In this document: one piece after another, positions 25,846-37,166 of the stretch
Layout of the letters: each line of letters opens with the position of its first letter
Numbering within the stretch: position 1 is the stretch's first letter
Assembly (NCBI RefSeq): GCF_014279775.1
Contig: NZ_CP047961.1
Location: 930,001 to 994,000, forward strand
Origin: Synechococcus sp. PROS-9-1
Lineage (GTDB): Bacteria; Cyanobacteriota; Cyanobacteriia; PCC-6307; Cyanobiaceae
Direction: 5' to 3'
Length of the DNA stretch: 64,000 bases
Translations under genes and position numbers: made by a program
The notes under the pieces: generated by a model
What the model saw: the letters and a program-made list of their open reading frames with translations, nothing else
Database searches by the model: none
What the model was told of the DNA's origin: nothing

Positions 25846-27585
25846 TCATTCGTTGACGCGGATGAATTGTCGTTCGCAGAGTTCTCTATATCTGCCTCCC
25901 TGACTCATCAGATGGTCATGGCTGCCCTGTTGGCTAATCCGGCCATGTTCGAGAACAACAATGAGGTCAGCTTCCTGAACAGTTGCCAAGCGATGGGCAA
26001 TCACAATCACTGTTCGGCCAAGCATGGCTTGCTTGAGCCCAACTTGAACGGCGGCCTCCGCCTCTGCATCGAGGGCACTGGTGGCTTCATCCAACAGCAT
26101 CACTGCGGGATTACCCAGCACTGCTCTGGCAATGGCAATGCGCTGGAGCTGTCCCCCTGAAACATTGGTACCTCGCTCTTGAAGAAGGGTGTTGTAGCCG
26201 TCCGGGAGACGGATGATGAAGTCATGGGCGTTTGCCAGCTTTGCGGCTTGTTGGAGTTGTTCCTGGGTGGCGTGACGTCCAAATCGAATCGCTTCTGCGA
26301 TCGTTCCAGAAAAGACACTGCTGCGTTGCGGTACTAAAGCAACTTGTTGCCTCAGGTCGCGCGCGCTGACCTGGCTTAGATCCTTGTCATCAAAAAGAAG
26401 TTCTCCTTTGTTAACGCGATTAAATCGAAGCAGCAGAGAAAATAGCGTTGTCTTCCCAGCCCCTGAAGGTCCCACGAGGGCCACAACTTGTCCGGCTTTG
26501 ATCGAGAGATTGAAGTCTTGAAGAACGGGTTGTCCTGGTGTGTAAGCGAATTCGACTTGATTGAAATTCAAATCTCCCCGTAGGCGACCAAGGGGAATCG
26601 ATGGGACCGTATCTGCCGGTTCCGAGGGTTCCTTTTCGATTTCACGCAGACGGCGAAGTGAGGATTGTCCCTGCTGAAATTCGTTGTAATTCGCCGTGAC
26701 ATGCGCGATCGGATCAATCAGCAGCACCAGGCCAGTGAGATAGGTGATCAGCTCTGGGACGGCAAGATCCCCGGTACTGATCCTGATCGCTGCTAAGACC
26801 AGGACTGTGGCGAAACCGAGCACCTCAATGATCCCGACCACGGGATGTTGAAGAGCAACAAGCCGATAGGTGTTGTAGCGAGCTTGCCGGTGCTGATCGA
26901 TTTCTTGTTCAAAACGGCTCTCTAGCCAGGGTTCTGCGGCAAAGGCGCGTACGAGAGGGAGCCCTTCAATGGCCTCTCCGAGTAAACCTGCCAGCTCACT
27001 GACCTTTTTTTGACTTCGTTCTGTGGCGATCATTACTCTCGCTCCAAACAGGCTGATCAGCCAGGCAACAAAGGGTGCGAGTAGCAGGATTGCGAGCGTT
27101 AATTTCCAGTCAAGCCAAAGCATGTAGCCAAGTACAGCCACCAACTGCAGAGCACTTGGGATGCTGTCGTGGAGTGTTTTGTAAATCACCTCGCTCACAC
27201 GATCAGCATCTTCCGTGAGCCGATAGGTGAGATCTCCAGACGACATTTTTTCCAAGGCACCGAGCTGCACCTTCTGAAGCCGTTGAAACAGGTCTCTTCT
27301 CAGCGACTGGCTGACTTGTAAAGCAGGCCCTGCAAGCAGGGAGTCTTGGCCAAATTGAGCAAGTTTTTGGATCGCGAACACCAACAGAACCAGACCGATG
27401 ACCGGCAGGATGCGCTTTAGATCGCCCGATCCCACATCGGGCAACAGTCGGCCCATCAGCCGCATCAACACCAACTGGCTGCTAACAAAAACCAGCATGC
27501 AGAGAGTGCCCATCGTCAGGAGCTGCCTGTGAGGTCGCAGCAGTGGAATCAACCTGCGGAATCCCGCTTCTGATGGCTTCAGCAT
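25846..27585 (-). CDS. ABC transporter, fused permease and ATPase (MsbA-like)
   Basis: Exporter half-transporter that works as a homodimer. The N-terminal 320 residues hold six membrane helices; the C-terminal nucleotide-binding domain has Walker A GPSGAGKTT, signature VSGGQLQRIAIARAVL, Walker B VMLLDEATSALD and the H-loop IAHRLATVQ. The family exports lipids, lipid A precursors or drugs; the substrate here is unknown. Standard length for the family. Confidence 0.9.
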   Translation of the reverse strand: MLKPSEAGFRRLIPLLRPHRQLLTMGTLCMLVFVSSQLVLMRLMGRLLPDVGSGDLKRILPVIGLVLLVFAIQKLAQFGQDSLLAGPALQVSQSLRRDLFQRLQKVQLGALEKMSSGDLTYRLTEDADRVSEVIYKTLHDSIPSALQLVAVLGYMLWLDWKLTLAILLLAPFVAWLISLFGARVMIATERSQKKVSELAGLLGEAIEGLPLVRAFAAEPWLESRFEQEIDQHRQARYNTYRLVALQHPVVGIIEVLGFATVLVLAAIRISTGDLAVPELITYLTGLVLLIDPIAHVTANYNEFQQGQSSLRRLREIEKEPSEPADTVPSIPLGRLRGDLNFNQVEFAYTPGQPVLQDFNLSIKAGQVVALVGPSGAGKTTLFSLLLRFNRVNKGELLFDDKDLSQVSARDLRQQVALVPQRSSVFSGTIAEAIRFGRHATQEQLQQAAKLANAHDFIIRLPDGYNTLLQERGTNVSGGQLQRIAIARAVLGNPAVMLLDEATSALDAEAEAAVQVGLKQAMLGRTVIVIAHRLATVQEADLIVVLEHGRISQQGSHDHLMSQGGRYRELCERQFIRVNE

Positions 27586-27627
27586 CAGGTCAGACTATCA
27601 ATGGCGATTGGACTGATTGGTGCAGGA

Positions 27628-27825
27628 ATGAGACTTGATCAATTCCTTAAATGGATGGGCTGGGTGGCGACGGGCGGAGAAGCCAAGTTGAGGATCCAGG
27701 GGGGGGACGTGTTCGTCAACGGTGATCTAGAGCAACGGCGTGGCCGTCAACTGAAAGCCGGCGATTGCGTCCAAATGGGTGTCGACTCCGCCGAAGTTTC
27801 GGATTCTCTTCAGGCTGGGCCTTAA
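27628..27825 (+). CDS. S4-domain RNA-binding protein (YbcJ-like)
   Basis: A 65-residue protein that is almost only an S4 domain: MRLDQFLKWMGWVATGGEAKLRIQGGDVFVNGDLEQRRGRQLKAGDCVQM. It likely binds structured RNA, possibly rRNA. The start at 27628 is chosen because the domain begins there; the frame extends to 27601. It is 33 bases upstream of tpiA. Confidence 0.85.
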   Translation: MRLDQFLKWMGWVATGGEAKLRIQGGDVFVNGDLEQRRGRQLKAGDCVQMGVDSAEVSDSLQAGP

Positions 27826-27858
27826 GTTGTCAGCTGCTGAGCTGCAGAGGACGGAAGC

Positions 27859-28590
27859 GTGCGCAAACCGGTGATTGCTGGCAACTGGAAAATGCACATG
27901 ACCTGTGCGCAAGCCAGGGACTGGATGGGCATGTTTCTTCCTCTGATTGCAGAGCTGCCCGATGATCGGCATTTGGTGGTGGCTCCACCGTTCACTGCCA
28001 TCAGCACACTTGCTGAACTGAGCCATGGCACCCGCCTTGAACTCTCCAGCCAGAACGTGCACTGGGAGGGAGAGGGTGCGTACACCGCTGAGATTTCTCC
28101 GAGCATGCTCAAGGAGCACAACGTTGAGTACGCGATCGTTGGCCATAGCGAGCCTCGCAAGTACTTCAGTGAGAGTGATGAACAGATCAATCACCGGGCT
28201 CGATCAGCCCAAACCAATGGATTGATTCCCATTGTTTGTGTTGGTGAAAGCGACGAGCAGCGCAGCCGGGGTGAGGCTGAGCGGGTCATCCGTCGTCAAG
28301 TTGAACAGGGCTTAGAAGGTCTAGACCCCAGCCAGCTGGTTGTGGCCTATGAGCCGATCTGGGCGATTGGTACCGGCAAAACGTGTGAAGCGAGTGAAGC
28401 TAATCGCATTTGCGGATTGATTCGTAGCTGGGTTGGTTCCCCAGATTTGATCATTCAATACGGGGGCTCGGTGAAGCCAGCCAATATTGATCAGTTGATG
28501 GGAATGAGCGATATCGATGGGGTGTTGGTCGGTGGAGCCTCCCTGGACCCTGAAGGGTTTGGGCGGATCGCGAACTACATCAAGAGCTGA
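27859..28590 (+). CDS. tpiA: Triosephosphate isomerase
   Basis: Interconverts dihydroxyacetone phosphate and glyceraldehyde 3-phosphate in glycolysis and the Calvin cycle. Catalytic lysine in GNWKMH, histidine in [10 protein letters not shown], glutamate in [12 protein letters not shown] (with the flexible loop 6), and phosphate-binding GGSVKPANI and GVLVGGASL. 243 residues, GTG start at 27859. Three intervening bases separate its stop from the folP start region. Confidence 0.97.
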   Translation: MRKPVIAGNWKMHMTCAQARDWMGMFLPLIAELPDDRHLVVAPPFTAISTLAELSHGTRLELSSQNVHWEGEGAYTAEISPSMLKEHNVEYAIVGHSEPRKYFSESDEQINHRARSAQTNGLIPIVCVGESDEQRSRGEAERVIRRQVEQGLEGLDPSQLVVAYEPIWAIGTGKTCEASEANRICGLIRSWVGSPDLIIQYGGSVKPANIDQLMGMSDIDGVLVGGASLDPEGFGRIANYIKS

Positions 28591-28596
28591 CGTTTG

Positions 28597-29430
28597 ATGC
28601 GCTGGCCGAAGGATTGGGGCACGCGCACTGCAGTGATGGGAGTGATCAATCTCACTCCCGATTCCTTTAGCGATGGTGGTCAATTCAATCAAGTCGATCG
28701 GGCAATGGCTGAGGCATCGCGTCAGATTGCCTCTGGGGCTGATTGTCTGGATCTGGGAGCCCAAAGCACGAGGCCAAACGCTTTTGAAGTGGGAGCAGAT
28801 GAGGAACTCAAACGCCTGTTGCCGACGCTGAGCGCCATTCGTGCAGCGCACCCCAAGATTGTGATCTCGGTCGATACCTTTCTGGCTGCGGTCGCTAACC
28901 AGGCTCTTGAGGCTGGTGCTGATTGGATTAACGATGTCAGCGGTGGACGACGTGATTCAGAGATGTTTCCTTTGATTGCACGTGCCGGCTGCCCGTTTGT
29001 GCTGATGCACAGTCGCGGTACTAGCCGAACGATGGATCGCTGTACTGAATACGGGGAACAGGGAGTTGTGCAGGGGGTTTTGGACGAATTACGGGCAGCA
29101 ACAGATCGAGCTGTCGAGACGGGTGTGCATCGTGACCAGCTGCTCTGGGATCCAGGCCTTGGCTTTGCTAAAACAACGGCCCAAAATCTCACCCTTCTGC
29201 AGCAGCTCAACACCCTTGTGGCTGAAGGGATTCCTCTGTTGCTGGGGCCTTCGCGCAAACGTTTTATCGGAGCTGTACTGGATGAACCAAGAGCTCGTGC
29301 CCGTCTTTGGGGTACGGCAGCTGTCTGTGCTCGGGCAGTCGATGCTGGCGTCGCTGTCTTGCGTGTGCACGACGTAGGACCTATTCATCAAGTGGTGACG
29401 ATGGCCTCAGCCATGGGTTCAGATCGCTAG
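28597..29430 (+). CDS. folP: Dihydropteroate synthase
   Basis: Condenses p-aminobenzoate with 6-hydroxymethyl-dihydropterin pyrophosphate in folate synthesis. The family signature VMGVINLTPDSFSDGGQF is near the N-terminus, followed by ADCLDLGAQSTRP, INDVSGG, WDPGLGFAKT and LLLGPSRKRFIG. 277 residues from the ATG at 28597. Directly downstream of tpiA and probably cotranscribed. Confidence 0.96.
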   Translation: MRWPKDWGTRTAVMGVINLTPDSFSDGGQFNQVDRAMAEASRQIASGADCLDLGAQSTRPNAFEVGADEELKRLLPTLSAIRAAHPKIVISVDTFLAAVANQALEAGADWINDVSGGRRDSEMFPLIARAGCPFVLMHSRGTSRTMDRCTEYGEQGVVQGVLDELRAATDRAVETGVHRDQLLWDPGLGFAKTTAQNLTLLQQLNTLVAEGIPLLLGPSRKRFIGAVLDEPRARARLWGTAAVCARAVDAGVAVLRVHDVGPIHQVVTMASAMGSDR

Positions 29431-29455
29431 AACAGCTCTCTATTCCCAAGTGTCG

Positions 29456-29857
29456 ATGATGAGTGAACCCAGTCTCACTCTTTTGTATGACGGAGCTTGT
29501 CCGCTGTGTCTTCGTGAAGTCAAGTTTTTGAAAGGCCGTGATCTTCATGGAAGGCTTGCTTTTGTCGATATCGATCAGGACACATACGAGCCTTCCCAAT
29601 GGAAGGGGATTGGTTATAGAGAAGCGATGGCACGCATTCATGCCATTCGAGCTGACGGAGAGATTCTTCAGGATGTGGCTGTGTTCCGAGAGGCTTATCG
29701 CTGCGTTGGACTTGGTTGGATCTATGCCCCAACCCAATGGCCTTTCATTGGAACCTTGATTGATCGTATCTATGCACTTTGGGCCTCGCAGCGTTTGCGT
29801 ATGACTGGGCGTGCAAGTCTCAATGAACTATGTCATTGCAAGCAGGTAGCACCGTAA
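29456..29857 (+). CDS. DCC family thiol-disulfide oxidoreductase-like (DUF393)
   Basis: LLYDGACPLCLREVKFLKGRD carries the DGxCPxC motif that defines the DCC (DUF393) family, thought to act in thiol-disulfide exchange. The later WKGIGYREAMARIHAIRADGEILQDVAVFREAYRCVGLGWIYA is also typical. Follows folP by 25 bases. The physiological partner is unknown. Confidence 0.85.
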   Translation: MMSEPSLTLLYDGACPLCLREVKFLKGRDLHGRLAFVDIDQDTYEPSQWKGIGYREAMARIHAIRADGEILQDVAVFREAYRCVGLGWIYAPTQWPFIGTLIDRIYALWASQRLRMTGRASLNELCHCKQVAP

Positions 29858-30029
29858 ATCAGGGAATTAATTAACTCCGCAATTAGGATCATTGATGATA
29901 ATTTTAATGTTATGTATATGGTTTTGGAAATTAATTTTGATTTAGCGTCTATTCATTGATTCAAGCAATATGTTTCAAGCCCATTTCTTGTTTCTATAGT
30001 TCATCGATGATGCTGCAAATAGATATTGA

Positions 30030-33000
30030 TCATCCCTGTGATGTAACGCCTTCAATCCGATCCTCAACCTCTTGATAGAGCTCTTGAAGTTGTTGGATGT
30101 TTTCGTCAGATGTTTCCCAGTATCCACGTCCATTTACTTCAAGTAAGGTTCCAACAATGCGCCTGAAGCTGTGAGGATTCAGCTCCAGTAACCGTTTGCG
30201 CATCTCTGGATCATTGATGAATGTTTCATTGGCTTCTTCGTATACAAAGTTGTCAACAGAACCACTGGTGGCGCTCCATCCAAGGGTAAAGTTCAAGCGT
30301 TTTGCAACTTCTCGTACACCCTCATAACCCGAATCAAGCATGCCTTCGTACCACTTCGGATTGAGCAGTTTGGTACGTGAGTCAAGTCGAATCGTTTCAC
30401 TTAAGGAGCGAACCTGAGCATTCGCCGTTGTCGTGTCTGCGATGTAGCTCGTTGGTGATTTCCCATCATCGCGAAGTCCCTGAATCAGCTTGGTGGGGTC
30501 GCTGTCAAAGTAATGACTAACGTCGGTGAGAGAAATCTCAGCGGAGTCGAGATTTTGGAATGTTACGTCTGCTGTCTTCATGACTGATTCAAAGACCTCA
30601 CGCTTTTGATCCATTTCGCCGGGGTTGTCGGCATTAAAGGCAAATGTTTTACGTGAGAGATACATCTCCTGAAGTTCACCTTCCTCTTCCCAACTACTGT
30701 TTTCAACGGCGAGGTTTACATTAGAGCTGTAGCTACCGCTTGCATTGGAAAACACACGGCAAGCAGCATCACGAAGACTTGTTCCTTCTTTTTCTGCTTG
30801 TTCAAGAGCATGTTTCCGAACATAGTTCTGTTCAATGGCTTCCTCAGATTCGGCGGCCATTTTCACACCTTGATCAATCAGGGCCATCTGATTGATAAAT
30901 AAATCTCGGAATACACCTGAACAATTCACAACAACATCGATCCTTGGCCTCCCCAGTTCTTCAAGGGGAATGAGTTCTAGCTTGTTGACCCTGCCTAAGG
31001 AGTCGGGAACGGGGCGAACTCCTATGAACCAAAGGATCTGTGCGAGTGACTCTCCGTAGGTTTTGATGTTGTCTGTTCCCCAGAGCACGCAAGCGATGGT
31101 TTCAGGCCAATCGCCCTGTTCCTCTCTCTGTCGTTCGATCAATTTGTCGACAACAATTTTGGCTGCAGCCACTGCTGCTCTGGTAGGAATCGCTTGAGGA
31201 TCAAGAGCGTGAATATTTTTGCCACTTGGCAGAACGCCTGGATTCCTGATTGGGTCTCCTCCGGGGCCAGGGAGAATGTATTCGCCATCCAGAGCCCTTA
31301 AGAGGCTCTCCATTTCCATATCTGCGCAGATTTGTTGGAGGCAGAAACGCAAATAGGTAAAGAGGGTATCAAGCGCAGTGCTGTCGACACTCGTGAAACC
31401 AGCAGCAGAACAGGCTCTGAACCAAGGCGTTGGCACTTTGAATCCAAAGCGAGAGATCAGACCCAGGAACCAACCCAAGTTTTCGCGCATATTGACCCGA
31501 CCATCACCACCTGTGAGTGACCGCACCATCGATCCCACAGCTGCGCGTGAAACTTCTGTGATCGTGCGATTGAGTTCCACATCTTCAAGAACACCATCGT
31601 CGTTGCCCTTGTAGATGTCTTCGATCTTGCGGCCGAGGGATTCAGCGAGCAGTCCAGGTAAGGAACGAAGGCCGTCATCTTCACGCTCTAAAGCTGCAAT
31701 ACTCACCAGCGTTGCAATCGCTTCTTCTGCTGTGGGTGGCTTGCCGATGGTATGCAGGCCGCAAGGAAGCAGACGACTTTCAATTTCCATCAATTGGCGA
31801 TAAATGGCCCCAACAATGGCGTCGCGATCTTCGAGGGTTAAATCAGACGAATCATCGTCCGGAAGTGTGACGTCTTTATCAAGATTGCACAAGCGTGCGG
31901 TTTCTACGATCGCATTCACGATCTGAACTCCCCGACCACTTTCTCTAAGTTGTTGATAGGAACCTACCAACTCACCAAGCTCCTTAAGTCCTTTGTAGAG
32001 ACCAGCATTTTCGGCTGGGGGTGTGAGGTAGCTAATTGTGGATGCATACCCCCGACGTTTTGCGATTGTTGCTTCCGATGGATTATTAGCTGCGTAGTAA
32101 TAGAGGTTAGGCAAGGCTCCGATTAGGGAGTCTGGATAACAGGTTTCACTCATACCCATTTGCTTACCGGGCATAAATTCAAGAGAACCATGCGTGCCGA
32201 AGTGGAGCACAGCATCTGCCCCCCAAACTTTCTCTACGTAGGTGTAATAAGCCGCAAAACCATGATGGGGACTTGCGCTGCGTGAGTATAAAAGGCGCAT
32301 CGGATCACCTTCATAACCAAAAGTTGGTTGAATGCCTACAAAGATATTTCCAAAATGACGTCCATAAATCAATAAATTTTGCCCATCACTGTTTAAATTA
32401 CCTGGTGGTTTTCCCCAGTTCTCTTCTAATCGTTCGGAATAGGGTGTTAACCGCTCATACTCTTCAACGCTCATTCGATGAGCGATCGAGAGTTCTGGTG
32501 AACCTTGAAGGGCTTCGGGATCATTGATCACTGTCTCCATGAGTGCCTTGGCATCACGTGGCATGTTCTGCACGTCGTATCCCTTGGCCTTCATCTCTTC
32601 CAGAACCCTGTGAATCGAGTCGAAAACATTCAGATACGCTGCTGTTCCCACATTTCCCTTGTCTGGGGGAAAGCTGAAAACGGTAATCGCGAGTTTTTTC
32701 TCTGCCCTTGGTTTCAGGCGTAGGGATGACCAGCGGATCGCTCTCTCAGCAATCGCATCAATGCGATCTTGAAGAGTGTGGGCTTTGCCCGTGGCGTCAT
32801 CTCGCCCAGACAAAACAATTGGTTCAATTGCGCCATCTAATTCTGGAATCGCGATTTGCAGTGCTACTTGCACTGGATGAAGGCCTAGATCACTTTTTTC
32901 CCATTCCTGTGTGGTTTGAAAGACCAATGGCAGGGCAACCATGTAAGGCCTATTGAGCTTTTTCAGCGACTCAACAGCCTTGGGATGGTCCTGACGTGCT

Positions 33001-34043
33001 GGACCGCCAACCAAGGCAAAACCTGTAAGAGAGACAATGCTGTCCACCAAAGGCTGCTCTGAATTGAGCGGGTCGTAGAAAAACGCATTGACTGGTTTTG
33101 AGAAATCAAGACCTCCGCAGAAGATCGGGATGACGCGTGCACCACGGAATTCAAGTTCTTGGATGGTTGCCACGTAATGGGCGTCGTCTCCGGTCACGAT
33201 GTGACTGCGTTGAAGCACGAGACCAATCATTGGACCCTGGCGAGCTTTGTCGTTGAGGTCTGGGCGACTTGCCGTCCAATTCAAGTATTCCTTTAAATCC
33301 TCAAACATTTGAGGTGCCAGTGGATGCCAAATTCCTAAATCAGGAAAGACTTCTGGATCTGCAACATCTAAATCAGGACGATCACTCCCTTCTGATGCGG
33401 GAAAAACATATTTATCGGCCAGCATCAACAGAAAATTTCGCAGATTGTCTGGAGTGCCACCCAACCAATATTGGAAACTCAGCATGAAGCTGCGAGCATC
33501 TTGCGCTTTCTCGACAGGCAGATACTTGAGCACTGTTGGAAGTGTGTTCAAGAGTTTGAGCATGGCGTCCTGAAAACCGGCACCACCCGCTTCTTTTCGC
33601 TTTTTCATAAAGCCGGCAATCGCGCTTTTGCTCTGGCCGAGTTGAGCCATTGAGAAAGTGCCTAACTTGTTGAGGCGCATCACCTCCGGCATCGAGGGGA
33701 AGATGACTGCTGCCTTCAGTCGATCGCGGTGAGGACTGACTGCATCAACAACTTTTTGGGCAAGATCTTCAATGAAAATAAGGGATCCAATAAAAACGTC
33801 GGTCTCAGCTATGTCTTTTTGAAAATCTGCATAATTATTTTCATTACGAAGTTCCTCGATGAGATATCCGCAGAGTTCAATCCCAATGGGACCGTCTTGA
33901 GCATTGAGACTGATCGCTGCTTGCGTTAACGCACTTTGATATTGCGGTTCAAGAACGACGTAGACGGCCTTCATGACCGATTGATGATTGTTGTTCTCAG
34001 CAGGAACAATCCGACGATCAGCGGAACGGACCTGTGTAAACAT
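30030..34043 (-). CDS. chlH: Magnesium chelatase subunit H
   Basis: Porphyrin-binding catalytic subunit that inserts magnesium into protoporphyrin IX, the first committed step of chlorophyll synthesis, with ChlI and ChlD. The 1337 residues are full length and begin [21 protein letters not shown] before the [16 protein letters not shown] core. Conserved stretches include [29 protein letters not shown] and [27 protein letters not shown]. ChlI and ChlD genes are not in the window. Divergent from dapB with a 118-base shared upstream region. Confidence 0.97.
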   Translation of the reverse strand: MFTQVRSADRRIVPAENNNHQSVMKAVYVVLEPQYQSALTQAAISLNAQDGPIGIELCGYLIEELRNENNYADFQKDIAETDVFIGSLIFIEDLAQKVVDAVSPHRDRLKAAVIFPSMPEVMRLNKLGTFSMAQLGQSKSAIAGFMKKRKEAGGAGFQDAMLKLLNTLPTVLKYLPVEKAQDARSFMLSFQYWLGGTPDNLRNFLLMLADKYVFPASEGSDRPDLDVADPEVFPDLGIWHPLAPQMFEDLKEYLNWTASRPDLNDKARQGPMIGLVLQRSHIVTGDDAHYVATIQELEFRGARVIPIFCGGLDFSKPVNAFFYDPLNSEQPLVDSIVSLTGFALVGGPARQDHPKAVESLKKLNRPYMVALPLVFQTTQEWEKSDLGLHPVQVALQIAIPELDGAIEPIVLSGRDDATGKAHTLQDRIDAIAERAIRWSSLRLKPRAEKKLAITVFSFPPDKGNVGTAAYLNVFDSIHRVLEEMKAKGYDVQNMPRDAKALMETVINDPEALQGSPELSIAHRMSVEEYERLTPYSERLEENWGKPPGNLNSDGQNLLIYGRHFGNIFVGIQPTFGYEGDPMRLLYSRSASPHHGFAAYYTYVEKVWGADAVLHFGTHGSLEFMPGKQMGMSETCYPDSLIGALPNLYYYAANNPSEATIAKRRGYASTISYLTPPAENAGLYKGLKELGELVGSYQQLRESGRGVQIVNAIVETARLCNLDKDVTLPDDDSSDLTLEDRDAIVGAIYRQLMEIESRLLPCGLHTIGKPPTAEEAIATLVSIAALEREDDGLRSLPGLLAESLGRKIEDIYKGNDDGVLEDVELNRTITEVSRAAVGSMVRSLTGGDGRVNMRENLGWFLGLISRFGFKVPTPWFRACSAAGFTSVDSTALDTLFTYLRFCLQQICADMEMESLLRALDGEYILPGPGGDPIRNPGVLPSGKNIHALDPQAIPTRAAVAAAKIVVDKLIERQREEQGDWPETIACVLWGTDNIKTYGESLAQILWFIGVRPVPDSLGRVNKLELIPLEELGRPRIDVVVNCSGVFRDLFINQMALIDQGVKMAAESEEAIEQNYVRKHALEQAEKEGTSLRDAACRVFSNASGSYSSNVNLAVENSSWEEEGELQEMYLSRKTFAFNADNPGEMDQKREVFESVMKTADVTFQNLDSAEISLTDVSHYFDSDPTKLIQGLRDDGKSPTSYIADTTTANAQVRSLSETIRLDSRTKLLNPKWYEGMLDSGYEGVREVAKRLNFTLGWSATSGSVDNFVYEEANETFINDPEMRKRLLELNPHSFRRIVGTLLEVNGRGYWETSDENIQQLQELYQEVEDRIEGVTSQG

Positions 34044-34161
34044 CAGCGCATCTGAGCAATGTAAAGAAGCCTACGGGTGTGTTTGTCGCTTTGCTTGAGA
34101 TCTGCATTTCGTGTTACATCCGCGCCTGGCCCCATAGGCTGAGTTCATCTGCAACACCTTC

Positions 34162-35013
34162 ATGAGCGACATCCAGACCGGCTCGATACCCGTTGTGGTG
34201 ACCGGTGCGCTGGGTCGAATGGGTGCTGAAGTGATTCGAGCTGTGCAAGCGGCTCCTGATTGCCATTTGGTGGGTGCCGTGGACAACACGCCCGGCAAAG
34301 AAGGCCAAGACGTCGGTGAATTACTGGGGCTTCATGCCCTTGAGGTGGCTGTAACTGCTGATCTAGAAGGCTGCTTGTGCGCTTCGAGTCAGGCCGTTCG
34401 TGATGCAGGGCCAGGGAAAGGAGCCGTCATGGTGGATTTCACCCATCCATCTGTGGTGTATGCCAATACCAGAGCTGCGATTGCCTACGGAGTGCATCCC
34501 GTGATTGGGACCACGGGGCTTTCACCCGCCCAACTCGTTGACCTTCAATCCTTTTCCGACAAGGCATCCATTGGTGGGGCTGTGATTCCCAACTTTTCGG
34601 TGGGGATGGTGTTGCTTCAGCAGGCGGCTGCCGCTGCTGCTCGGTTTTATGACCATGCCGAGCTGACCGAGCTCCATCACAACCGCAAGGCCGATGCTCC
34701 GAGTGGAACCTGCATCAAAACAGCCGAACTGATGGAGGAGCTAGGCAAACAATTCAATGAATCAGAAGTGGATGAGCATGAATCTCTTGCTGGAAGCCGT
34801 GGTGGGCAGCGTCCGAGTGGACTGCGGTTGCATTCTTTGAGATTGCCTGGCCTAGTGGCTCATCAGGAAGTGATGTTTGGCTCCCCTGGTGAGACCTACA
34901 CCCTGCGGCACGACACGATTGATCGGGCTGCCTATATGCCAGGCGTGTTGCTTTGCGTCCGTAAGGTTCGACAGTTGCAGGCACTGGTCTATGGCCTCGA
35001 GCGTCTTCTTTGA
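34162..35013 (+). CDS. dapB: 4-hydroxy-tetrahydrodipicolinate reductase
   Basis: NAD(P)H-dependent reductase of the diaminopimelate/lysine pathway. Rossmann motif [16 protein letters not shown] at the N-terminus, [14 protein letters not shown] in the middle, and the substrate-binding motif [14 protein letters not shown]. 283 residues. Probably cotranscribed with the membrane-protein gene that starts 12 bases after it. Confidence 0.95.
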   Translation: MSDIQTGSIPVVVTGALGRMGAEVIRAVQAAPDCHLVGAVDNTPGKEGQDVGELLGLHALEVAVTADLEGCLCASSQAVRDAGPGKGAVMVDFTHPSVVYANTRAAIAYGVHPVIGTTGLSPAQLVDLQSFSDKASIGGAVIPNFSVGMVLLQQAAAAAARFYDHAELTELHHNRKADAPSGTCIKTAELMEELGKQFNESEVDEHESLAGSRGGQRPSGLRLHSLRLPGLVAHQEVMFGSPGETYTLRHDTIDRAAYMPGVLLCVRKVRQLQALVYGLERLL

Positions 35014-35025
35014 GAGGTTGGCACG

Positions 35026-35700
35026 ATGTTGATTCCGCTTCGTCCTGGTGAGTTGCATCGGTTGATTCCCGCTGTTGCCACTGGTCAACAATTCAAAGCT
35101 TCACTTGGCAATCCTCGAAAAGTTCTCCAGCGTGTGCTGATTGCCACGATTGGGGGAGTGATCACTCTTTTGATCAGTCAGAGCCAGTTATCGAGTCGTT
35201 GGGGCTCGATTTTGCTGCTGATGGGAGTTGTGTTTTTGCTCTATGTGCTGTGGGGGCCGATTCTGGAAGCCGGTCAAAAAAACGCCGTTTTGCGCCGGTA
35301 TCCTTCGGCGGCTCTTTTTGAAGGGGAGATTGTTAAGGCCTCTCGGCAGGAGCGAGTTGAAAATCAAAGGGAGCAGGCTGATGATCGCGGCCAGCTCGAA
35401 TTGATTGAAAACCGACGGACGTGGATGGTGCTTGAGCTGGCTGATGAGGATGGCTATCTCGGACGGATCTCCTTCCCGATGACCAAGCAGCATGCATCGA
35501 TTCGCACCGGAGTGTTGATCCGTTGTGTGGTGCTGAGCGACCGCAACGATTTTTCGAGATTGGGCGCTCTAACCGATGCTTGGCTTCCCAGCCTTCGGAT
35601 CTGGATTGGAGAGTACCCATATCTGCTTCGACCTGCGTTCGAAGACCTCTGCCGAATGCGCTTGCGTAAAGTTTCTTCACAAATGGGTTACACTTCTTAA
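35026..35700 (+). CDS. Conserved cyanobacterial membrane protein
   Basis: 224 residues with two hydrophobic segments (VLIATIGGVITLLISQ and WGSILLLMGVVFLLYVLWGPILEA), then a soluble part with YPSAALFEGEIVKASRQ and WMVLELADEDGYLGRISFPM. It belongs to a family kept across cyanobacteria, sometimes loosely named phosphate permease without evidence. It sits between dapB and the hli gene. Function unknown. Confidence 0.7.
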   Translation: MLIPLRPGELHRLIPAVATGQQFKASLGNPRKVLQRVLIATIGGVITLLISQSQLSSRWGSILLLMGVVFLLYVLWGPILEAGQKNAVLRRYPSAALFEGEIVKASRQERVENQREQADDRGQLELIENRRTWMVLELADEDGYLGRISFPMTKQHASIRTGVLIRCVVLSDRNDFSRLGALTDAWLPSLRIWIGEYPYLLRPAFEDLCRMRLRKVSSQMGYTS

Positions 35701-35717
35701 ACACCGTCAGGTTCTCC

Positions 35718-35969
35718 ATGACTCAAGCTTCTACAAACGCAGCAACCATCCGTGGCGCAACTGTGACCACAGAAGACGGCGGCCGTCTCAACGCGTTCGC
35801 AACAGAGCCACGCATGGAAGTTGTGGACGTTGAGAGCGGTTGGGGTTTCCATGATCGCGCAGAAAAGCTGAACGGTCGTATGGCCATGCTCGGTTTTATC
35901 GCCTTGCTTGCAACTGAATTGGCCATGGGTGGTGAAGCCTTCACCCGTGGACTTCTCGGCATCGGCTGA
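35718..35969 (+). CDS. hli: High-light-inducible protein (HLIP)
   Basis: A single-helix member of the chlorophyll a/b-binding superfamily that binds chlorophyll and carotenoid and protects photosystem assembly under light stress. The motif RAEKLNGRMAMLGFIALLATELAMGG is complete, with the E-x-x-N-G-R chlorophyll ligand pattern. 83 residues, with a soluble N-terminal 45. In marine cyanobacteria many hli copies exist, some shared with phages; this one is embedded in a housekeeping context. Confidence 0.93.
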   Translation: MTQASTNAATIRGATVTTEDGGRLNAFATEPRMEVVDVESGWGFHDRAEKLNGRMAMLGFIALLATELAMGGEAFTRGLLGIG

Positions 35970-35977
35970 TCTCAGTG

Positions 35978-37147
35978 ATGACCGGCTACTTAGCTCCGAT
36001 TCGGATCAATGGAGCCGGTCCAACTGGAAGTTTGCTTGCCTTTGGGCTTGCAAATTTTGGTTATTCAATTCATCTCTTTGACCCACTGAGTGCGGACCAA
36101 ATCTGTTCTCGCAGTCGGGCCTATGCTTTAACTCAATCTTCAAGAAGATTCCTAACGCGATTAGGCCTTTGGGATGAGTTGTTGCCTTATTTATCACCCT
36201 TTAAGACCTTGAGTCTTGAAGATCGTGGTATTGACCAATCTGTAAATTTTACAGAATTAGATCTTCATTCAGCAAATAGACCATCACAATCTGTTGGATG
36301 GATTTTGGATCATTGTGCTTTGATGAAGCTCTTGATGAGCCATCTAGAGAGTTCTAATAACGTTAAACTTTTTCTCGGCGAAGCGGCCAATCAATCAGCT
36401 TTTTTTAGTCATGATTTTGGTTTGGTGATCGCAGCGGATGGCCCTCGCTCACCGACGCGAACACAGTTCAGATTACCTTGGTGGTCTCACTCTTATGCGC
36501 AGGGCTGCTTGACTGCAAAAGTTCGTTTTCGTGATATCGATTCAGAAAAAGCTTTCGAATGTTTTAGGCCAGAAGGTCCGTTAGCCATACTTCCTCTGGG
36601 CAATAATGATTTTCAAGTTGTATGGAGTGCTCCTTTTGATCGATGTCGCCAGTTAGCTGGTCTTGACACATCGGCCTTTCTTGATGAGCTTTGCACAATT
36701 CTTCCCCATGGTCTTGAGCCAGATTCGTTGCTCGATTCACCCGCTGCTTTCCCCTTAGAAATTAGTTTTGCGCCAAAACTGCATCGAGATAATGTTGTTC
36801 TCGTTGGTGAATCTGGTCATCGTTGTCACCCTGTAGGGGGGCAAGGGCTCAATCTTTGTTGGCGAGATACTGAAACTCTCCTTCAGTTGATGACGTCTGC
36901 TTCCTGTGTTCGGCGTGGGCTAAAAGCTGTGCCAGGCAATTACACCAGGCTCCGCTTTTTTGATCTGATTACCGTTGGCCTTGCCACAGATCTTCTCGTT
37001 CGTTTGTTCTCCAACCGTCAGTCAGCACTTCTGATCGTCCGACGACTCGGTCTCTTCATGCTCAAGCACTCTCCCTTGTTTCGCCGTGTTTCTCTTCAGG
37101 CGATGTCGGATGGACCAAGCACTCTTCTGCACAACTTGCCAAACTGA
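35978..37147 (+). CDS. UbiH-like FAD-dependent hydroxylase
   Basis: Flavoprotein monooxygenase of the UbiH/PHBH class. FAD-binding motif INGAGPTGSLLAFGLANFGYSIHLFDP at the N-terminus, SRAYALTQSSRRFLTRLGLWDEL, and the second FAD motif VVLVGESGHRCHPVGGQGLNLCWRD. The usual GD before the A/S-H is replaced by GE here. In cyanobacteria such enzymes are suspected in quinone ring modification, but the substrate is not proven. AT-richer than the neighbours. Confidence 0.8.
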   Translation: MTGYLAPIRINGAGPTGSLLAFGLANFGYSIHLFDPLSADQICSRSRAYALTQSSRRFLTRLGLWDELLPYLSPFKTLSLEDRGIDQSVNFTELDLHSANRPSQSVGWILDHCALMKLLMSHLESSNNVKLFLGEAANQSAFFSHDFGLVIAADGPRSPTRTQFRLPWWSHSYAQGCLTAKVRFRDIDSEKAFECFRPEGPLAILPLGNNDFQVVWSAPFDRCRQLAGLDTSAFLDELCTILPHGLEPDSLLDSPAAFPLEISFAPKLHRDNVVLVGESGHRCHPVGGQGLNLCWRDTETLLQLMTSASCVRRGLKAVPGNYTRLRFFDLITVGLATDLLVRLFSNRQSALLIVRRLGLFMLKHSPLFRRVSLQAMSDGPSTLLHNLPN

Positions 37148-37166
37148 GTGCCATTGATTGGTTTTG

